Below are positions 62,898 to 64,000 of a stretch of DNA of 64,000 nt, in pieces; position 1 is the stretch's first letter, and the number at the start of each line of letters is the position of its first letter. Under the pieces are notes generated by a model that was given only the letters and a program-made list of their open reading frames with translations, was not told the origin of the DNA and did not search any database. Both the position numbers and the translations under genes were made by a program. This DNA is from Chlorobiaceae bacterium (GTDB taxonomy: Bacteria > Bacteroidota > Chlorobiia > Chlorobiales > Chlorobiaceae), in contig JAAXWQ010000001.1 in NCBI GenBank assembly GCA_013335115.1, positions 310,001 through 374,000 on the forward strand. Direction: 5' to 3'.

Positions 62898-63556
62898 CCA
62901 ACAGCATGGAGATCCTCGTCAGCGAGATATTCCTTTCGATCCAGGGCGAATCGTCGTTCGCCGGCTGGCCCTGCGCCTTCATCCGCCTGGCGGGATGCGG
63001 ACACGGCTGCCTCCACTGCGATACGACCTACGCGGAAAAGGGCGGGGTGGCGATGAGCGTGGGCGAAGCTGTCGGACGGGCGATCGCGTTCGGTGCGCCA
63101 TGCATCGAGGTGACCGGCGGCGAACCGCTGCTCCAGGCCGGAGCCTACCCGCTGATGGAGGATCTCTGCGAGGAGTGTCCGAACGTGCTGCTTGAAACAG
63201 GTGGATTCCTCCCCGTCGACCAGGTTGATCCCCGCGTGCGCATCATCCTCGACATCAAGCCGCCATCGACCGGGGTCGCCGAGCAGAACTGCCTGACCAA
63301 CATCGACCTCGCGCTCGAGTCGCCCCATCGCTTCGAATTCAAGATCGTACTGGCCTCCCGTGAGGACTATGCATGGGCAAAGGAGTTCATTGCCCGCCAC
63401 CAGATTGCGGGCACCTGCACGATCCTCTTCGGCGCAGTGTTCGGCGAACTCGAACCGGAGCGGCTGGCAGCATGGATCCTTGAGGACCGCCTGCCGGTCA
63501 GGATGCAGCTGCAGTTGCACAAGTACATCTGGCAACCAGGCACGAGGGGGGTGTGA
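62894..63556 (+). CDS. queE: 7-carboxy-7-deazaguanine synthase
   Basis: 220 residues, a radical-SAM enzyme forming the deazapurine core of queuosine/preQ0. The cluster motif is Cys35-x3-Cys39-x2-Cys42 in RLAGCGHGCLHCDTTY, preceded by the substrate-binding FLSIQGESSFAGWPC and followed by EVTGGEPLLQ and LETGG. The start overlaps the purN stop (ATGA); the open frame upstream lies inside purN. The next gene starts one base after its stop. Confidence 0.94.
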   Translation: MTNSMEILVSEIFLSIQGESSFAGWPCAFIRLAGCGHGCLHCDTTYAEKGGVAMSVGEAVGRAIAFGAPCIEVTGGEPLLQAGAYPLMEDLCEECPNVLLETGGFLPVDQVDPRVRIILDIKPPSTGVAEQNCLTNIDLALESPHRFEFKIVLASREDYAWAKEFIARHQIAGTCTILFGAVFGELEPERLAAWILEDRLPVRMQLQLHKYIWQPGTRGV

Positions 63557-63557
63557 C

Positions 63558-64000
63558 GTGACCGCCATCTCCGTCATCGTGCCGCTCTACAACGAGCAGG
63601 AATCCCTTCCGGAACTCATACGGCGCCTGCTCGAGGCACTCGACGACCGCGAGCTCACCGGTGTCGCCGGCGTGGGCGACGGCTTCGAGATCATCATGGT
63701 GGACGATGGTTCGACCGACGGTTCCGCCGCGCTGGTCCGGGAGATGATCGCCGACAGGCCCGAGATCAGGCTGGTTTCGTTCAGGAGGAACTTCGGCAAG
63801 ACCGCCGCACTGTCAGCAGGATTCAGGGCCGCGTCCGGCCAGGTCATCATCACCATCGACGCTGACCTGCAGGACGATCCAGGCGAGTTCCGGGCGCTCC
63901 TGGAGAAGCTCCGTGAAGGGTACGACATGGTGAGCGGCTGGAAGCAGGAGCGGCAGGATCCACTGTCCAAGACCCTGCCGTCGAAGCTCTTCAACCTCAC
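63558..64000 (+). CDS. GT2-family glycosyltransferase, 3' end cut by window edge
   Basis: The frame opens at GTG 63558, one base after the queE stop, and continues past 64000 (147 complete codons seen). The N-terminal GT-A domain shows VIVPLYNEQESLPEL, IIMVDDGSTDGS, FRRNFGKTAALSAGFRAASG and ITIDADLQDDP, the pattern of polyprenyl-phosphate (GtrB/ArnC/DPM1-like) transferases, related to the enzyme at 24996-25922. Whether it has the two C-terminal membrane helices of that group cannot be seen. Confidence 0.88.
   Translation, partial: MTAISVIVPLYNEQESLPELIRRLLEALDDRELTGVAGVGDGFEIIMVDDGSTDGSAALVREMIADRPEIRLVSFRRNFGKTAALSAGFRAASGQVIITIDADLQDDPGEFRALLEKLREGYDMVSGWKQERQDPLSKTLPSKLFNL

Overview
The window is a GC-rich chromosomal segment of a green sulfur bacterium (Chlorobiaceae, Chlorobium/Chlorobaculum-like). 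The lineage is inferred from gene content: a single-chain NADP isocitrate dehydrogenase of the type used in the reverse TCA cycle, a carotenoid phi-ring synthase (CrtU-like) with an internal Rieske domain, an ArsA-type ATPase with an HSP20-like tail, class I fructose-bisphosphatase, Dxs, and pairs of small outer-membrane porins. No rRNA, tRNA, CRISPR array, insertion sequence or phage gene was found, and no gene-free stretch exceeds 300 bases. Many genes overlap by a few bases or are separated by only a few, so operons are long; several use GTG or TTG starts.

Layout: (1) 1-5100, minus strand: a four-gene unit thiM - purU - mgtA - PTS EIIA-like protein, cut by the left edge. (2) 5359-22516, minus strand: twelve co-directional genes, the most unusual part of the window. 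In transcription order they are an AGE-like (alpha/alpha)6-barrel protein, an MFS/nucleotide-translocase-like transporter with a HEAT tail, a secreted protein with four carbohydrate-binding-like repeats, a STAS protein, a secreted DJ-1/PfpI protein, a membrane sensor fusing an RsbU-type PP2C phosphatase to an RsbW-type kinase, a secreted NTF2-like protein, a second STAS protein, glycogen debranching enzyme GlgX, two paralogous porins, and a secreted ankyrin-VOC fusion. I read this as a partner-switching signalling module embedded in an envelope/alpha-glucan gene set. (3) 22773-26790, plus: PAP2 phosphatase, ArnT/PMT-like glycosyltransferase, polyprenyl-phosphate glycosyltransferase and UPF0104 flippase-like protein, a compact lipid-linked sugar transfer module. 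(4) 26867-32840: recJ, fbp, pepD, ymdB-like phosphodiesterase, L,D-transpeptidase-like protein. (5) 32940-42526, minus: idh, fabI, arsA-like, aat, a glycosyltransferase, pcrA/uvrD and pterin carbinolamine dehydratase. (6) 42698-46673, plus: a GH13 enzyme, YjbQ and dxs; then pgpA, pgsA and mutS2 on minus. (7) 50398-57413, plus: pdxJ, rdgB, uppP, a PHP phosphatase, and an mlaE-mlaF-mlaD lipid-transport operon overlapped by a serine hydrolase. (8) 57431-64000: crtU-like (minus), queG, purH (minus), then purN - queE - a GT2 glycosyltransferase cut by the right edge.

Several intergenic ends carry short low-complexity repeats of different families. Two appear to supply the last codons of the neighbouring gene (recJ, queG). 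Two starts (fbp and pdxJ) share a nearly identical block of about 22 bases containing an extended -10-like sequence.
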